From positions 248,001 to 312,000 of the forward strand of contig JADJOC010000003.1 in assembly GCA_016713965.1 (NCBI GenBank): 64,000 nt of DNA, read 5' to 3'. This DNA is from Chitinophagaceae bacterium (GTDB taxonomy: Bacteria; Bacteroidota; Bacteroidia; Chitinophagales; Chitinophagaceae). Below are positions 38,535 through 48,247 of the stretch, in pieces. The notes below the pieces were generated by a model that had not been told where the DNA came from, ran no database searches, and was given only the letters and a program-made list of their open reading frames with translations. The translations under genes and the position numbers were made by a program. Each line of letters starts with the position of its first letter. The first letter of the stretch is position 1.

Positions 38535-39756
38535 AAATAAAAACGATATGATCTATACAGCAGAAGATATTGCAAAATATTTTGCAGGCAAATTTAGCCC
38601 GCAGGATATGTATGCCAGGAAAAAGCTGCGCTGGATGATGAGTTTTTAGCTGAAGCTATGGATGGATATGAAAAATGAAGGGAGCCGATTGGGAGCATAA
38701 TTTATTACAACTCAGGGAAAAATTTAACAGCAATACCACTTCAGCTAAGGTAATTCCTTTAAGAAGCAATACAAAGGTATGGTATCGGGTGGCTGCAGTT
38801 TTATTAATCAGCAGCGTTGGGGTAATCAGTTACCAGGCGAAAAAAAAACAAAAATGCTGCTTTTCCTGATGCTATCGCAAAAAGTGAACCTGTGAATACC
38901 CCCCAATTAAATCCTGTTGATAAACATGAAGGTAATAAACCAACAATTACTACGCCTGGAAGTAATAACCAACTTAATAATAATGTTTCAGATACCCCAC
39001 ATACTGGTAGTAAAAACCAGGTAAATATTAATAATACAACTCCTGTTCCTAATAATAATAATGATATTGCACATACCAATCCGATAATTAAAAAAAATGA
39101 GGCTGGAATTAATCTGTCTAAAGATGAAGATGAGGATGCAACAGAGCTGGGAAGTTTATCCACACCTAATGGCACTAATAATCAAGGCAATGCTTTTGGA
39201 AAAAAACAACAACAAAATTTTGTAGCACAGGTCGTAGGCCCAAATGATAAACCTATACCTTTTGCCAATGTAAATATTAATAAATCTGATGCCCAGACTT
39301 ATACTGATGCCAAAGGAAATATAAAACTTGTTGCCGATGATCCTTTTTTAAGTGTGGATGTAAAATCAGCCGGGTATTTACCCAAAACATATTACCTGGA
39401 GAAATAATGTAGGTAAAAACAAAATTGTTCTTAGTAAAGATGCAAGTAATCCAAGAACAGCAACAATCGTAAAAGAATCTATTGACAATGTAGAGCCTGT
39501 AGACGGCTGGGAAAATTATAATAATTATATCCAAAATAATATAGAAATACCTAAAAAGGTTTTAAGAAAAAATATCCAGGGCGATGTAGAGGTTTCTTTT
39601 GATGTGCAATCAAACGGAAAGCCTGCTAACATACAAGTTGATAAATCTTTATGTGCCCCTTGCGATAAAGAGACTAAAGAAGTAATTGAAAAAGGCCCTT
39701 CATGGCGTGTAAAACCGGGCCAGTCCAATAGAGCTGCGGTAAAAATAAGATTTTAG
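38527..39756 (+). CDS. Sigma-factor partner: membrane protein with carboxypeptidase-like and TonB-like domains, several frameshifts
   Basis: Recoverable pieces in order: a cytoplasmic N-terminus (MIYTAEDIAKYFAGKFSP), a WEHNLLQLREKF helix, one membrane span (VWYRVAAVLLISSVGVI), a long Asn/Thr/Pro-rich linker, a carboxypeptidase-regulatory-like domain (VVGPNDKPIPFANVNINKSDAQTY) and a TonB C-terminal-like domain (GDVEVSFDVQSNGKPANI, then VKPGQSNRAAVKIRF). Frame changes occur at A runs 38620-38624, 38671-38675, 38840-38848 and 39402-39404. It is translationally coupled to the sigma factor and probably acts as its anti-sigma or surface-sensing partner. Confidence 0.72.
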
Positions 39757-39822
39757 ATTTCTTTTTTTGATTTCCCGTCTTTTTGTTTGATGTTTGTGCC
39801 TTACAAACATTAAACCATTACA

Positions 39823-40658
39823 ATGAAAAAAAATTTAATTGCCGTTGCAGCTATGTTATCTTTTAACTGCAGCATATTTGCGCAGGTAAAAATGCCCCAA
39901 CCCTCTCCACACAAACCATTAAGCAGGACTTTGGTATGGCTTCCATTGAACTTACATATAGCCGGCCTAATACTAAAGAAAGAAAAGTTTTTGGAGGCCT
40001 GGTACCATTTGGTAAATTATGGCGTACAGGTGCTAATGGGCCAACTAAAATAAAATTTTCTGATGCTGTTGAAATAAATGGTAAAAAACTAGATACTGGT
40101 ACTTATGTTTTATACACTATCCCTAATGTAGATAGCTGGGAGGTAATTATCAATAAAGGTTTAAATAACTGGGGAATTGATGGTTATAAAGAAACTGAAG
40201 ATGTGCTAAGGTTTAAAGTGCAGCCAATGAAAATCAAGAATAAAATAGAAACCTTTACCATGCAATTTGCAGATATAAAGCCCGAAAGCTGCGAATTGCA
40301 TATGATGTGGGATAAAACCGCAATAGCAATCCCGATTACAACAAATATTAAGGAAAGGCTTCGTTTGCAAATAGAAGATTCTTTGCAAACCGCTGTTAAA
40401 AAGCCCTACTGGCAAGCTGCACAATTTTATAATGAGTGGGATAAAAACCCTGCCAAAGCATTAGACAATGTGAGTAAAGGTATTACTGATAACCCTAAGG
40501 CTTTCTGGATGCTTTTATATAAAGCTAAAATACAAAAAGAAATGGGTGATACAGCAGGTGCAAAAGAAAGTGCCAGGCAATCTCTTAATTTAGCCAAAGA
40601 AGCTAAAAATGATGATTATGTAAAGATGAATGAAGAGTTGTTGAAGAGTTTGAAATAA
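39823..40658 (+). CDS. DUF2911 domain secreted protein, one frameshift
   Basis: The signal peptide ends at SIFAQ (residue 21). Frame is lost near 39909-39912; adding one base gives SPTQTIKQDFGMASIELTYSRPNTKERKVFGGLVPFGKLWRTGANGPTKI, the DUF2911 hallmark. The domain continues TGTYVLYTIPN and WDKTAIAIPI. A C-terminal helical stretch with KNPAKALDNVSKGITDNPKAFWMLLYKAKIQKEMGDTAGA looks like a TPR repeat. About 278 residues, typical for the family. Secreted; function unknown. Confidence 0.82.
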
Positions 40659-40747
40659 TGCAGCTAAATATATATTTATTGTTGCTAACTTATTAAAACT
40701 TTACGATAAAATATTTATTGTTAATCATTTTCACAACCTGTTTCAAT

Positions 40748-40785
40748 AAATAAATGCCTAAGTATTCAGTACTCGGGCATTTATT
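40748..40785. terminator. Terminator after the DUF2911 gene
   Basis: The stem AATAAATGCC / GGCATTTATT has a loop containing a secondary AGTA/TACT pair, with flanking A and T runs. It lies 90 bases after the stop codon. Confidence 0.65.
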
Positions 40786-40816
40786 ATTGAAAGGAATTTT
40801 TATTAAGGAGTCAATA

Positions 40817-40964
40817 TTATAATTTGCGACTAGCACATAATTTTTGCAACATCCATAAGTGATCCACCTGGCAATCTAATGTAAGCTTATCAATAATTAC
40901 TGCACCTACTGCACCCTTAACGTCTAAAAATTTATACAGTTAAAATTTCATCCAATAGTTGCAT
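40817..40964 (-). pseudogene. Possible small gene remnant
   Basis: On the reverse strand an ATG at 40964 opens MQLLDEILT, and one frame change leads to KFLDVKGAVGAVIIDKLTLDCQVDHLWMLQKLCAS before a stop at 40817. The codon pattern looks protein-like and differs from the AT-rich sequence around it, but at about 48 residues no family can be named. The rest of the 40659-41015 gap has no gene apart from the terminator at 40748. Confidence 0.25.
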
Positions 40965-41015
40965 TGACTATTAAACTCATAGAAAAATATTAATAAATAA
41001 TTGTTCCCACCCAAC

Positions 41016-41044
41016 AAATAATTTTTGTGGTAAATAATAATTTA
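41016..41044 (+). repeat. 29-bp direct repeat, left copy
   Basis: An AT-rich 29-base sequence (AAATAATTTTTGTGG and onward) is repeated without mismatch at 41747-41775. The two copies bracket the REP-transposase unit. Confidence 0.85.
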
Positions 41045-41048
41045 ATTC

Positions 41049-41097
41049 GCCGCTGTTGGTGTTGCGCTTGGCTTGTAGCTTAGCTTCACCAACGGCA
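41049..41097 (+). repeat. REP-like hairpin left of the RAYT gene
   Basis: GTTGGTGTTGCGC and, after about 18 bases, GCTTCACCAAC, with GTTGGTG/CACCAAC pairing. The hairpin right of the gene has the same two blocks in the opposite orientation, so the gene is flanked by inverted copies. Confidence 0.75.
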
Positions 41098-41137
41098 GTT
41101 TAGAGCAGCTGCAACATTTTTTGAAAGAACTTTGTCG

Positions 41138-41656
41138 TTAGCCTTGATAATGTGTAATAAATCCCCAATCATCAATATTTGTTTCATAAAACTTTGCAGT
41201 TGAATATTTGTATTCTTCCGGCAAACTGCAAATACCTGCTCTTACCGGATTGTAATGTATGTAATCTAACTTCTGTTGAAATACTTTAGCTGTATGTAAC
41301 TCTACACTTAATGCATTTCGCTCCCAAAACTGATAGATCCTATCTTTTGCACCCACTCTAAAATGCGCTAATACAGCAGGGTGGTTTTTTAGCAAATCCT
41401 TCTTTATTTGTTGTGCAGTGTATTTTAAGAAATCCCTTTGTACAGCTTCGGGTTCTATACTGGCCTGCATTTGCCATATCAGGTGCAGGTGATTATCCAT
41501 TATGACAAAAGCAAATAACCTTATCCGACCGTCTTCTACTAAAAACTTCAGGCTTTCAATTATTATATCCTTGTATTTATCGGGTTGCAGCAATTTTTTC
41601 CACTCTAAATTAGTGGCAGTAAAAAATTGGGGAAATTCTGTTATTATTGGAGGCAT
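41138..41656 (-). CDS. REP-associated tyrosine transposase (Y1/IS200-like HUH)
   Basis: I take the start at 41656 (MPPIITEFPQFFTATNLEWKKLL), because the longer frame up to 41815 runs through a repeat hairpin. The 172-residue protein has IRLFAFVIMDNHLHLIWQM with the HUH pair H56/H58 and KLDYIHYNPVRAGI with the candidate catalytic Tyr (Y132). This is the RAYT form of the Y1 transposase family, usually domesticated and acting on REP hairpins. Matching hairpins lie on both sides. Confidence 0.87.
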   Translation of the reverse strand: MPPIITEFPQFFTATNLEWKKLLQPDKYKDIIIESLKFLVEDGRIRLFAFVIMDNHLHLIWQMQASIEPEAVQRDFLKYTAQQIKKDLLKNHPAVLAHFRVGAKDRIYQFWERNALSVELHTAKVFQQKLDYIHYNPVRAGICSLPEEYKYSTAKFYETNIDDWGFITHYQG

Positions 41657-41693
41657 ATTTTCAAATAACGAATTTAGGTTTCTTTCAACACAT

Positions 41694-41741
41694 TTTGTTG
41701 GTGAAGCCCTCTCACATATCCCCCTGCACAACACCAACAAA
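41694..41741 (-). repeat. REP-like hairpin right of the RAYT gene
   Basis: A perfect 10-base stem TTTGTTGGTG/CACCAACAAA. On the reverse strand it reads GTTGGTGTTGTGC, 20 or so bases, then GCTTCACCAAC, nearly the same as the left hairpin read on the forward strand. Confidence 0.8.
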
Positions 41742-41746
41742 GGCGT

Positions 41747-41775
41747 AAATAATTTTTGTGGTAAATAATAATTTA
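41747..41775 (+). repeat. 29-bp direct repeat, right copy
   Basis: Identical to 41016-41044. The enclosed segment (41045-41746, 702 bases) holds both hairpins and the RAYT gene. Confidence 0.85.
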
Positions 41776-41795
41776 TCAGATGAATAGGTACAAAT

Positions 41796-41828
41796 AAAAA
41801 CCCCAACTGATACACAATTGGGGTTTTT
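41796..41828. terminator. Terminator after the 613-residue YadA-head protein gene
   Basis: The perfect stem AAAAACCCCAA/TTGGGGTTTTT with an 11-base loop lies 24 bases past the stop codon of the reverse-strand gene. Confidence 0.85.
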
Positions 41829-41851
41829 ACTTGTATTATTATTAATTAAGA

Positions 41852-43693
41852 TTACTGAAAAATTGTAATACTATATTCTAAATTAATTGGATCTCTAGGT
41901 ATGTTTGATGTATTTGTAAGCGCAATTTGAACAAAACCATCTGCATTCACTCTTGCCCAAGCTACTACTACTCCGTTGGGTAATCCAGCAGCTTCTGTAG
42001 GAGAAAAGAGTACAGTAGCTCCCATTTTAACATTGGCAACAGGGATTGTGCTTATACTTACAGCTCCATCATTACCAGCTGGGCCCATAGCGGCAAAATT
42101 AATTATAGGATTAACTTTAATAATGCTATTAATTGGCGTACCTGTAGTACCACCAACAGTTAAGCTACCGCTTACAGTGGTATTACCATTGTACCTAACA
42201 AAGAAAGCGTCACTTCTGTTATCAGCATTAGTACCATTACCCACAACGAATGCTTTAGTATTACCACCGGTAACAATTGGACTGGCGACAATAGAATCAA
42301 TATTATACCTGCCTACAACAGCAGAAGATCTTATTCTGGATAAAGTTCCCTCACCAGCTGCAAAAGATGCATTTCCTGTAGCTGCTGTATTATCACCCAA
42401 AGATATTGATGCGGCAGCACTTGCAATTGTTGATGAACCAAAAGCTGCGGAACCACTACCTTGAGCAGCAGCATTATTACCAAAAGCTATTGATGCAATT
42501 CCTGTTCCACTTGTTGAGCTATTATTTCCACCAGCAAAAGAATTATTACCAAATGAAGCAGACTGTCCCATAGCTATTGAGTTATCGCCATGAGCTTCTG
42601 ATCCTGATCCAAATGATACAGCCTGTGCTCCTAAAGATTTTGTATTAAAACCAAATGAAGCTGAATTAGTGCCTCCGGCACCTGTTGCATTACCAAATGC
42701 CATAGCTTGCGGGCCTAATGCAGAAGTATTAAAACCAAATGAGATTGAATTGTTTGCTGATGCAATGGCACCAAAACCTATAGCAATAGATTGTTCACCT
42801 GATGCAGTAGTATTCTGACCTAATGCAGTTGAATGCCCTCCTGAAGCTGTAGTATTAGAACCAAAAGCTGTAGCTGCTATTCCAGTCGCTTTAACGTTTT
42901 CACCAATCGCTACGCCTCCCTTATCAGCTATTGCACTGGTACCCATTGCAACACTTGCTGCTCCACTAGCTTTAGAGTTTGTACCTGCTGCAAAAGATCC
43001 TAATCCTTCGGCTGTAGTAGATCCACCAGTAGCAAAAGAATACGCACCAGAAGCTGTAGTACTTGAACCGGAAGCAAAAGAAGAAATACCTATTAATGCT
43101 TCTGACCATTGTGTGCCATTTACTGTACCTACCCTGAAAGCCCCACCTTTGCCTGCCGGTAAATACATCATCCTTGTACCACTACCATTTACAGGTACCG
43201 GGGCATTAGCTACCTCACCAGTAGCAATCATATGACCACCACTATAAAAACGCATTACTTCCTGGCCGCCTCTTTTCATCACTACATCGGCATTATCAGT
43301 AGTTCCAATGAAATGATTAACAGGATTTGTACCCTTATTTCCACCAATTACCCATGCCGTACCATCAGGTGATAATCTTGACCAACGAGGAACAGCAGGT
43401 GTTCCTGAATTATAATAAAACCCTACACCAACTGCACCAGTGATATTTGGATTAGTATTATACACAAATAATGATGTTGCAGGGGTAGGAATAGTTACAG
43501 CGTCAGTAACTGACACTAAAGCTACTCTTGGAACAAGTAAGCCTTTATTATTGGCAAACACGTCCAACATTGCTGACTGATCAGGAGTTTTTGTACCTAT
43601 ACCTACTTGTGCGCTTGCAGTGTTTATACCAGCAAGCATTACACCAGCAATAGCCATAGTGCCTTTAAATGTTTTTAATAAATTTGGTTTCAT
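41852..43693 (-). CDS. YadA-head-repeat adhesin-like secreted protein
   Basis: The 613-residue protein has a signal peptide (cut near ASAQ, residue 29), then VGIGTKTPDQSAMLDV and KGLLVPRVAL, the N-terminal lead-in common to Bacteroidota phage-tail-like surface proteins. From about residue 205 to 465 it carries many 14-residue YadA-head repeats (SxAxG plus TxASG pattern, for example AFGSNTTASGGHSTALG), which fold as a trimeric left-handed beta-roll. The last 90 residues are a beta-rich unique domain with no YadA membrane anchor and no coiled coil. It is paralogous to the next gene upstream. Probably a secreted trimeric adhesin-type protein. Confidence 0.82.
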   Translation of the reverse strand: MKPNLLKTFKGTMAIAGVMLAGINTASAQVGIGTKTPDQSAMLDVFANNKGLLVPRVALVSVTDAVTIPTPATSLFVYNTNPNITGAVGVGFYYNSGTPAVPRWSRLSPDGTAWVIGGNKGTNPVNHFIGTTDNADVVMKRGGQEVMRFYSGGHMIATGEVANAPVPVNGSGTRMMYLPAGKGGAFRVGTVNGTQWSEALIGISSFASGSSTTASGAYSFATGGSTTAEGLGSFAAGTNSKASGAASVAMGTSAIADKGGVAIGENVKATGIAATAFGSNTTASGGHSTALGQNTTASGEQSIAIGFGAIASANNSISFGFNTSALGPQAMAFGNATGAGGTNSASFGFNTKSLGAQAVSFGSGSEAHGDNSIAMGQSASFGNNSFAGGNNSSTSGTGIASIAFGNNAAAQGSGSAAFGSSTIASAAASISLGDNTAATGNASFAAGEGTLSRIRSSAVVGRYNIDSIVASPIVTGGNTKAFVVGNGTNADNRSDAFFVRYNGNTTVSGSLTVGGTTGTPINSIIKVNPIINFAAMGPAGNDGAVSISTIPVANVKMGATVLFSPTEAAGLPNGVVVAWARVNADGFVQIALTNTSNIPRDPINLEYSITIFQ

Positions 43694-44380
43694 TGTTTAT
43701 TTTTAATGATTAATAATTAAATTCATGTTGCATTTTATAGTATAACTACTCAGAAGTAAATTTACTAAGTAAACTTACTAAAAAACAAAGTATAATTTCA
43801 CACTAATTAATACATCTGAATATTGAGTTAATAGAACATAGCTTTCAATTAATAAAACCTATGTTTCAACTAATAAAAACAATTGTTTAAACTTTGTTTT
43901 TTTAATCTTTGCATTATATTTTGTTGCATTAGTATTAAAAAAGTAATGCTTCATCCTAAACTATAAGATGTCGTATAATACTTATTTAAAATTAAAAAAT
44001 TGATTAAAGATTGCTAATTGTAATTTGCTTTACATATAGCTTAATTCTATTTAATAAATCTCTGGCAGTTGGTATGGTATGGTGAAACTATACGGATTAT
44101 CCCTATATAGTTCGTAAATATACTTTCTATTAAGAAGATAAATTTACGTTAATTAACAAATAATCTGTTTAAATTAACAAGAAACAGTATCTGAATTAAT
44201 GAATGGGCACTTTTACTTAACTAATAGCTTCAAATGCATCTTTCCAATAATATTCAAAACTAAACATCAATCATTTAACTACAGAATTAATAGAATACTG
44301 TTGTTACAATATGCCTTAAATATTGATAATTAAAGTTGAATTGATCTAGAATTTGTTTACTATAGTTAGTATCCCTCAAG
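43694..44380. other. AT-rich intergenic region between the two adhesin genes
   Basis: About 690 bases of very AT-rich sequence. Short imperfect repeats of the form TTAATAAAAC/CTATGTTTCAA occur around 43840-43890. No coding frame or RNA gene was recognised; it presumably holds the promoter of the 613-residue protein gene. Confidence 0.5.
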
Positions 44381-44410
44381 AAAAAGCCCTCATGAAATAA
44401 TGAGGGCTTT
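44381..44410. terminator. Terminator after the S74 adhesin gene
   Basis: The perfect 11-base stem AAAGCCCTCAT/ATGAGGGCTTT with a 6-base loop lies 20 bases beyond the reverse-strand stop. Confidence 0.85.
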
Positions 44411-44430
44411 AACTGAAATTTTAATATAAA

Positions 44431-46695
44431 TTATTTCTTCTCTAATTTTTCTAACCTTTCATTAAGCTGCTTAACAAGCTGCTGTAACTGAGAAATATTT
44501 TCTTCCTGGTTATTAACTTTATTTTCAAGAGCAGCGATAATATCCTGTTGCTCTTTAATAGCTTCAATAGCTACTGCACTCATTTGAGCATAGTTTACAG
44601 CTAAAAATCCTTCCTCATTCGTTCCTACTAATTCAGGAAATGATTTTTTAATTTCCTGTGCGCTAAATCCTATCTGAGCAGTAGATGGGTATGCTTTTTT
44701 ATCTTTAAAATAAAAATTAATAGGTTGGATTTTTTCAATTTTACTTAAAACTCCGGTCATTGCAGAAACGTTTTCTTTCAAACGCATATCCGATGGAAAC
44801 ATTGCACCGCCTTTAGCAATCAATGTGCCTGGAATGGCCATATCGCCATTAGCTTTAATCCTAACTAAAACTACATCATTTATATCACGGAATGTGAATT
44901 CATTATTAACCCTGAAATTGCGAAACTTAGTTCCTTCGTTATCATATATCATTGCACTAAACCCTGAACTGGCTTCATCTACCAAGCGTATGTGTTTGGT
45001 CCATGCATTTGCTCCAAATGTTTTTCCTTTTAATGTTAGCAAGGCTGCTGGTGCAGAAATATTGACACCAGTTCTTCCACTTCTTTCTACAACAAAAGCG
45101 TCATTACGATTGCTTCCATCGAAGCCATTACCTACTACAAATACTTTATCTACTTCAGAAATAGCTGCAGGGTCCTGATTAACAATTGTATTAAATCTTC
45201 CCGCTACAAGAGCACTATTTGCTTGCGTAAAAGTACCTTCGCCCATTGCGAAAGAGTTGTTACCAGAAGCGGTAGTATTAAGACCGGTGGCGGTAGCATT
45301 AATAGCGCCAGCTGTTGTTGCATTTCCCATTGCTGTAGCATTTGCAGCACCCGCTGTTGTAAAATCTCCCATGGCTGTAGACCTGTCTGCTGTAGCCTTA
45401 GTTAACAATCCCATTGCTGTAGCATTTTTACCACTGGCTAATGTAGCTTCACCCATTGCTGTAGCAGCTTTACCACTAGCAGTAGTAGATAATCCCATAG
45501 CGGTTGCATTATCATTACTAGCAGTTGTTAAACTACCCATTGCAACAGCACTTTGCCCATTAGCAGATGTACCATTTCCCATTGCTGTAGAGTTGGCGAT
45601 TTCCGCTTTTGTATTGGATCCTGTGGCTAAAGAATTATCTCCGATTGCTTCTGTATGGTCACCAATTGCAACCGAATTAGAGGCAATGGCTTTTGAATAA
45701 TTTCCTAAAGCCATAGAAGAATTACCGCTTGCAACGGTAGACTGCCCCATAGCCACTGAGGCTATACCGCTTGATACTGAAGACTGACCCATAGAAGTTG
45801 ATGCTTGCCCATTCGCTTCTGTACTTTGACCAAGTGATAAGGCAAACATCCCATTAGATTTTGTATTACTGCCCAATGCAATAGAGAAACTCCCGATTGC
45901 CATTGAGTTTGTTCCCATTGCCATAGAACCTTCGCCACTTGCAGTAGTATTTGTACCAATAGAAAAGGATCTTGAAGCTGTGGCTTTTGCATCATTACCT
46001 ATTGCAATTGCGTAAATACTTGTTGCGGATGCATCCCTGCCTAATGCTATTGTATTTGCAGCAGTAGCTGTAGGATTAATTCCCGCAGCAAAAGACCCGG
46101 CTCCTACAACATCCCATTGAGCTCCATCTACGGCACCTGTCCTGAATGCCTGTTCACTAGGTACCCACATAGTCCGGGCCCCTGCCCCGCTTACAGGAAC
46201 AGTTCCTGTATTAATATCACCCGTAATTAACAAAGCGCCACCTTTCCTTAACCTGAACCCTTCTACCATTTGACGCCTTACTACTAAATCCTGATCATCT
46301 GTAGTACCTAAAAAATTAAGTGTAGCATCTGTACCTGTATTACCTTTTAATAACCATCCTGAAACCGGGTCTGCAGAGCCAGTTAATTTTACCCATTTAG
46401 CACCATCCCAGTAGTAATAGCCTGAGCCTAAAGGAAAGTTTACTATATTTTGTGAGGTATTAAAAACCAGCAGGCTTGTTTCCGGTGCCGGAACAGTAAC
46501 CACATCAGTAGCGTTTAATAATTCTATCCTGGGAATTAAAACACCTTTGTTTGTTGCAGTAACATCCAGCATGGCTGAAGGTTTAGGTATTTTTATACCT
46601 ATGCCTACCTGGGCACTTACTGAAGTGCTGATGGCTAACAGTAAGCAACTACTTATCATAGTACGCTTACACATTTTAAATAGATTTCGATTCAT
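44431..46695 (-). CDS. YadA-head-repeat protein with S74 self-cleaving chaperone domain
   Basis: The 754-residue protein has a signal peptide (cut near VSAQ), the lead-in VGIGIKIPKPSAMLDV and KGVLIPRIEL, then about 20 YadA-head repeats (residues 200-490, pattern AMGxxTxASGxxAT). After a linker the C-terminal 110 residues form a peptidase S74/intramolecular chaperone domain starting SDMRLKENV, where Ser and the Lys five residues later form the known self-cleavage dyad. It continues INFYFKDKK, QIGFSAQEIKKSFPELV and ends in a coiled coil (LENKVNNQEENISQLQQLVKQLNERLEKLEKK). The domain helps trimer folding and is then cleaved off. Paralogue of the 613-residue protein. Confidence 0.87.
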   Translation of the reverse strand: MNRNLFKMCKRTMISSCLLLAISTSVSAQVGIGIKIPKPSAMLDVTATNKGVLIPRIELLNATDVVTVPAPETSLLVFNTSQNIVNFPLGSGYYYWDGAKWVKLTGSADPVSGWLLKGNTGTDATLNFLGTTDDQDLVVRRQMVEGFRLRKGGALLITGDINTGTVPVSGAGARTMWVPSEQAFRTGAVDGAQWDVVGAGSFAAGINPTATAANTIALGRDASATSIYAIAIGNDAKATASRSFSIGTNTTASGEGSMAMGTNSMAIGSFSIALGSNTKSNGMFALSLGQSTEANGQASTSMGQSSVSSGIASVAMGQSTVASGNSSMALGNYSKAIASNSVAIGDHTEAIGDNSLATGSNTKAEIANSTAMGNGTSANGQSAVAMGSLTTASNDNATAMGLSTTASGKAATAMGEATLASGKNATAMGLLTKATADRSTAMGDFTTAGAANATAMGNATTAGAINATATGLNTTASGNNSFAMGEGTFTQANSALVAGRFNTIVNQDPAAISEVDKVFVVGNGFDGSNRNDAFVVERSGRTGVNISAPAALLTLKGKTFGANAWTKHIRLVDEASSGFSAMIYDNEGTKFRNFRVNNEFTFRDINDVVLVRIKANGDMAIPGTLIAKGGAMFPSDMRLKENVSAMTGVLSKIEKIQPINFYFKDKKAYPSTAQIGFSAQEIKKSFPELVGTNEEGFLAVNYAQMSAVAIEAIKEQQDIIAALENKVNNQEENISQLQQLVKQLNERLEKLEKK

Positions 46696-47000
46696 GTTGT
46701 TTTTTTAGTATATGATAAAAGAAGATAATTAGAAACAATTTTATTGAGTTCAATAAAATTTTAGCGAAAATAGTACAAATACTTTGTTTTAAGAATAAAC
46801 GTAGTAATATTCCTATATACTATTCAGGTAAATTTACGAATACTGCTTTTTACTTAACAAAATGTACATAAGAATTAATAAACACTGTATTTTATATAAT
46901 TTATTGTAGATCTATCATCGTTAATTTAGCGCACTTATACCTATTTGCATAATGGAATTATTATTATCTTAACCGCTTTATTAAAACTATAAACTACATT
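46696..47000. other. Divergent intergenic region, promoters expected
   Basis: A 305-base AT-rich gap lies between the S74 protein gene (reverse) and a D-amino-acid dehydrogenase gene (forward). Only weak -7-like sequences are seen, and no gene. Confidence 0.45.
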
Positions 47001-48247
47001 ATGGATAATGTTACAATCGTTGGAGGTGGTGTAATTGGCTTATGCAGTGCTTATTACTTACAGCAATCCGGTTACAATGTAACAGTCATCGAGCGTTATG
47101 CTATTACTGATGGCTGTTCTTTTGGTAATATGGGTTATATCTCTCCTTCACATTTTGTACCGCTTGCCTCCCCCGGCATAATTGCAGAAGGTTTACGTTA
47201 TATGCTAGGCAGCAGCAGCCCGTTTTATATTAAACCACGCCTAAGTACAGACCTGGTAAAATGGGCATATTATTTTTGGAAAAAAAGTAACCTGGGGACT
47301 TCTATTAAAAATGCACCGCATTTAAATAATATTTTACAATTAAGCAGGGCTTTAATTAATGAAATGAAAGGAAATATTGGTGATGCTTTTGATATGGAAG
47401 AGAAAGGCTGCTTCATGCTATGCAAAAACAAGAAAACTTTGGAACATGAATTTGACCTGGCAGATGAAGCTGAGTTATTTAATTTAAAGGTAGAGCGCTT
47501 AAATGCACAGCAGGTACAGGCATTAGAGCCGGATGTTGAATTAAATGTTGCAGGTGCAGTATTATTTAAAGATGATTGCCATTTTAACCCTGGTAAAATG
47601 ATGATGGCATTAAAAAGCTACCTTGAAAAAAAAGGGGTAAAATTTCAGCTACACACTACCGTTACCGGGTTTGAAAAAGAAATCAAATCATATCAGCAGC
47701 AATTACCGATAAAGGAAAATTTGAGGCAGACCAGTTTGTAATAGCTGCCGGGAGCTGGCTGCCCGTACTTACAAAAATGGTAGGCATTAAATTATTATTA
47801 CAACCAGGCAAAGGCTATAGCTACACTTATAATGATGTGCCTAAAAATATTAAGCATCCTGCTATTTTGGTGGATGGGCGCTGTGCTATTACGCCATGGG
47901 GTAAGGAATTAAGAATAGGCGGCACTATGGAATTTAGTGGCCTCAATAATAAAGTGTTGCCCCAACGGATGAAAGGAATTTATAACTCGGTTAAAGATTG
48001 CTACCCGGGGTTAAAAATTGATCTGCCGCCTGCTGATAAAATTTGGCATGGCCTAAGGCCTGTAACCCCGGATGGATTACCTTTTATTAGCAGGCACCAT
48101 GCTTTTAAAAACCTGGTAATTGCGGGCGGGCATGCCATGCTGGGCATATCACAAGGTACAGGCACCGGCAAAATAGTAAGTGAGCTTATACAAAATACAA
48201 CCACCTGCATAGATATCAGTGCATTTAAGGTAGAAAGATTTGGATGA
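47001..48247 (+). CDS. D-amino-acid dehydrogenase-like FAD oxidoreductase, one frameshift
   Basis: The N-terminus VTIVGGGVIGLCSAYYLQQSGYNVTVIER is the FAD Rossmann motif; CSFGNMGYISPSHFVPLASPG follows, as in DadA-type enzymes. Frame is lost at an A3 run (47680-47682); one more A gives EKENQIISAITDKGKFEADQFVIAAGSWLP. The second part has LLQPGKGYSYTY, IGGTMEFSG and GLRPVTPDGLPFIS, with the GHAMLGISQGTGTGKIV end. About 415 residues, normal. It oxidises a D-amino acid or related amine and passes electrons to FAD. No partner gene overlaps it. Confidence 0.87.

Noticed and set aside
41657..41815. N-terminal extension of the RAYT frame up to 41815
   Set aside because: The extension is read through the right-hand REP-like hairpin and the direct repeat; family starts agree with 41656.
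45257..45700. Long forward-strand open frames opposite the YadA-head genes (also 41976-42464)
   Set aside because: They are antisense shadows of the 14-residue repeats; they have repetitive, low-complexity translations and no start context or family match.
41852..46695. CRISPR-like or tandem DNA repeat array
   Set aside because: The regular pattern is protein-level YadA-head repetition inside two open frames, with varied DNA and no spacers.
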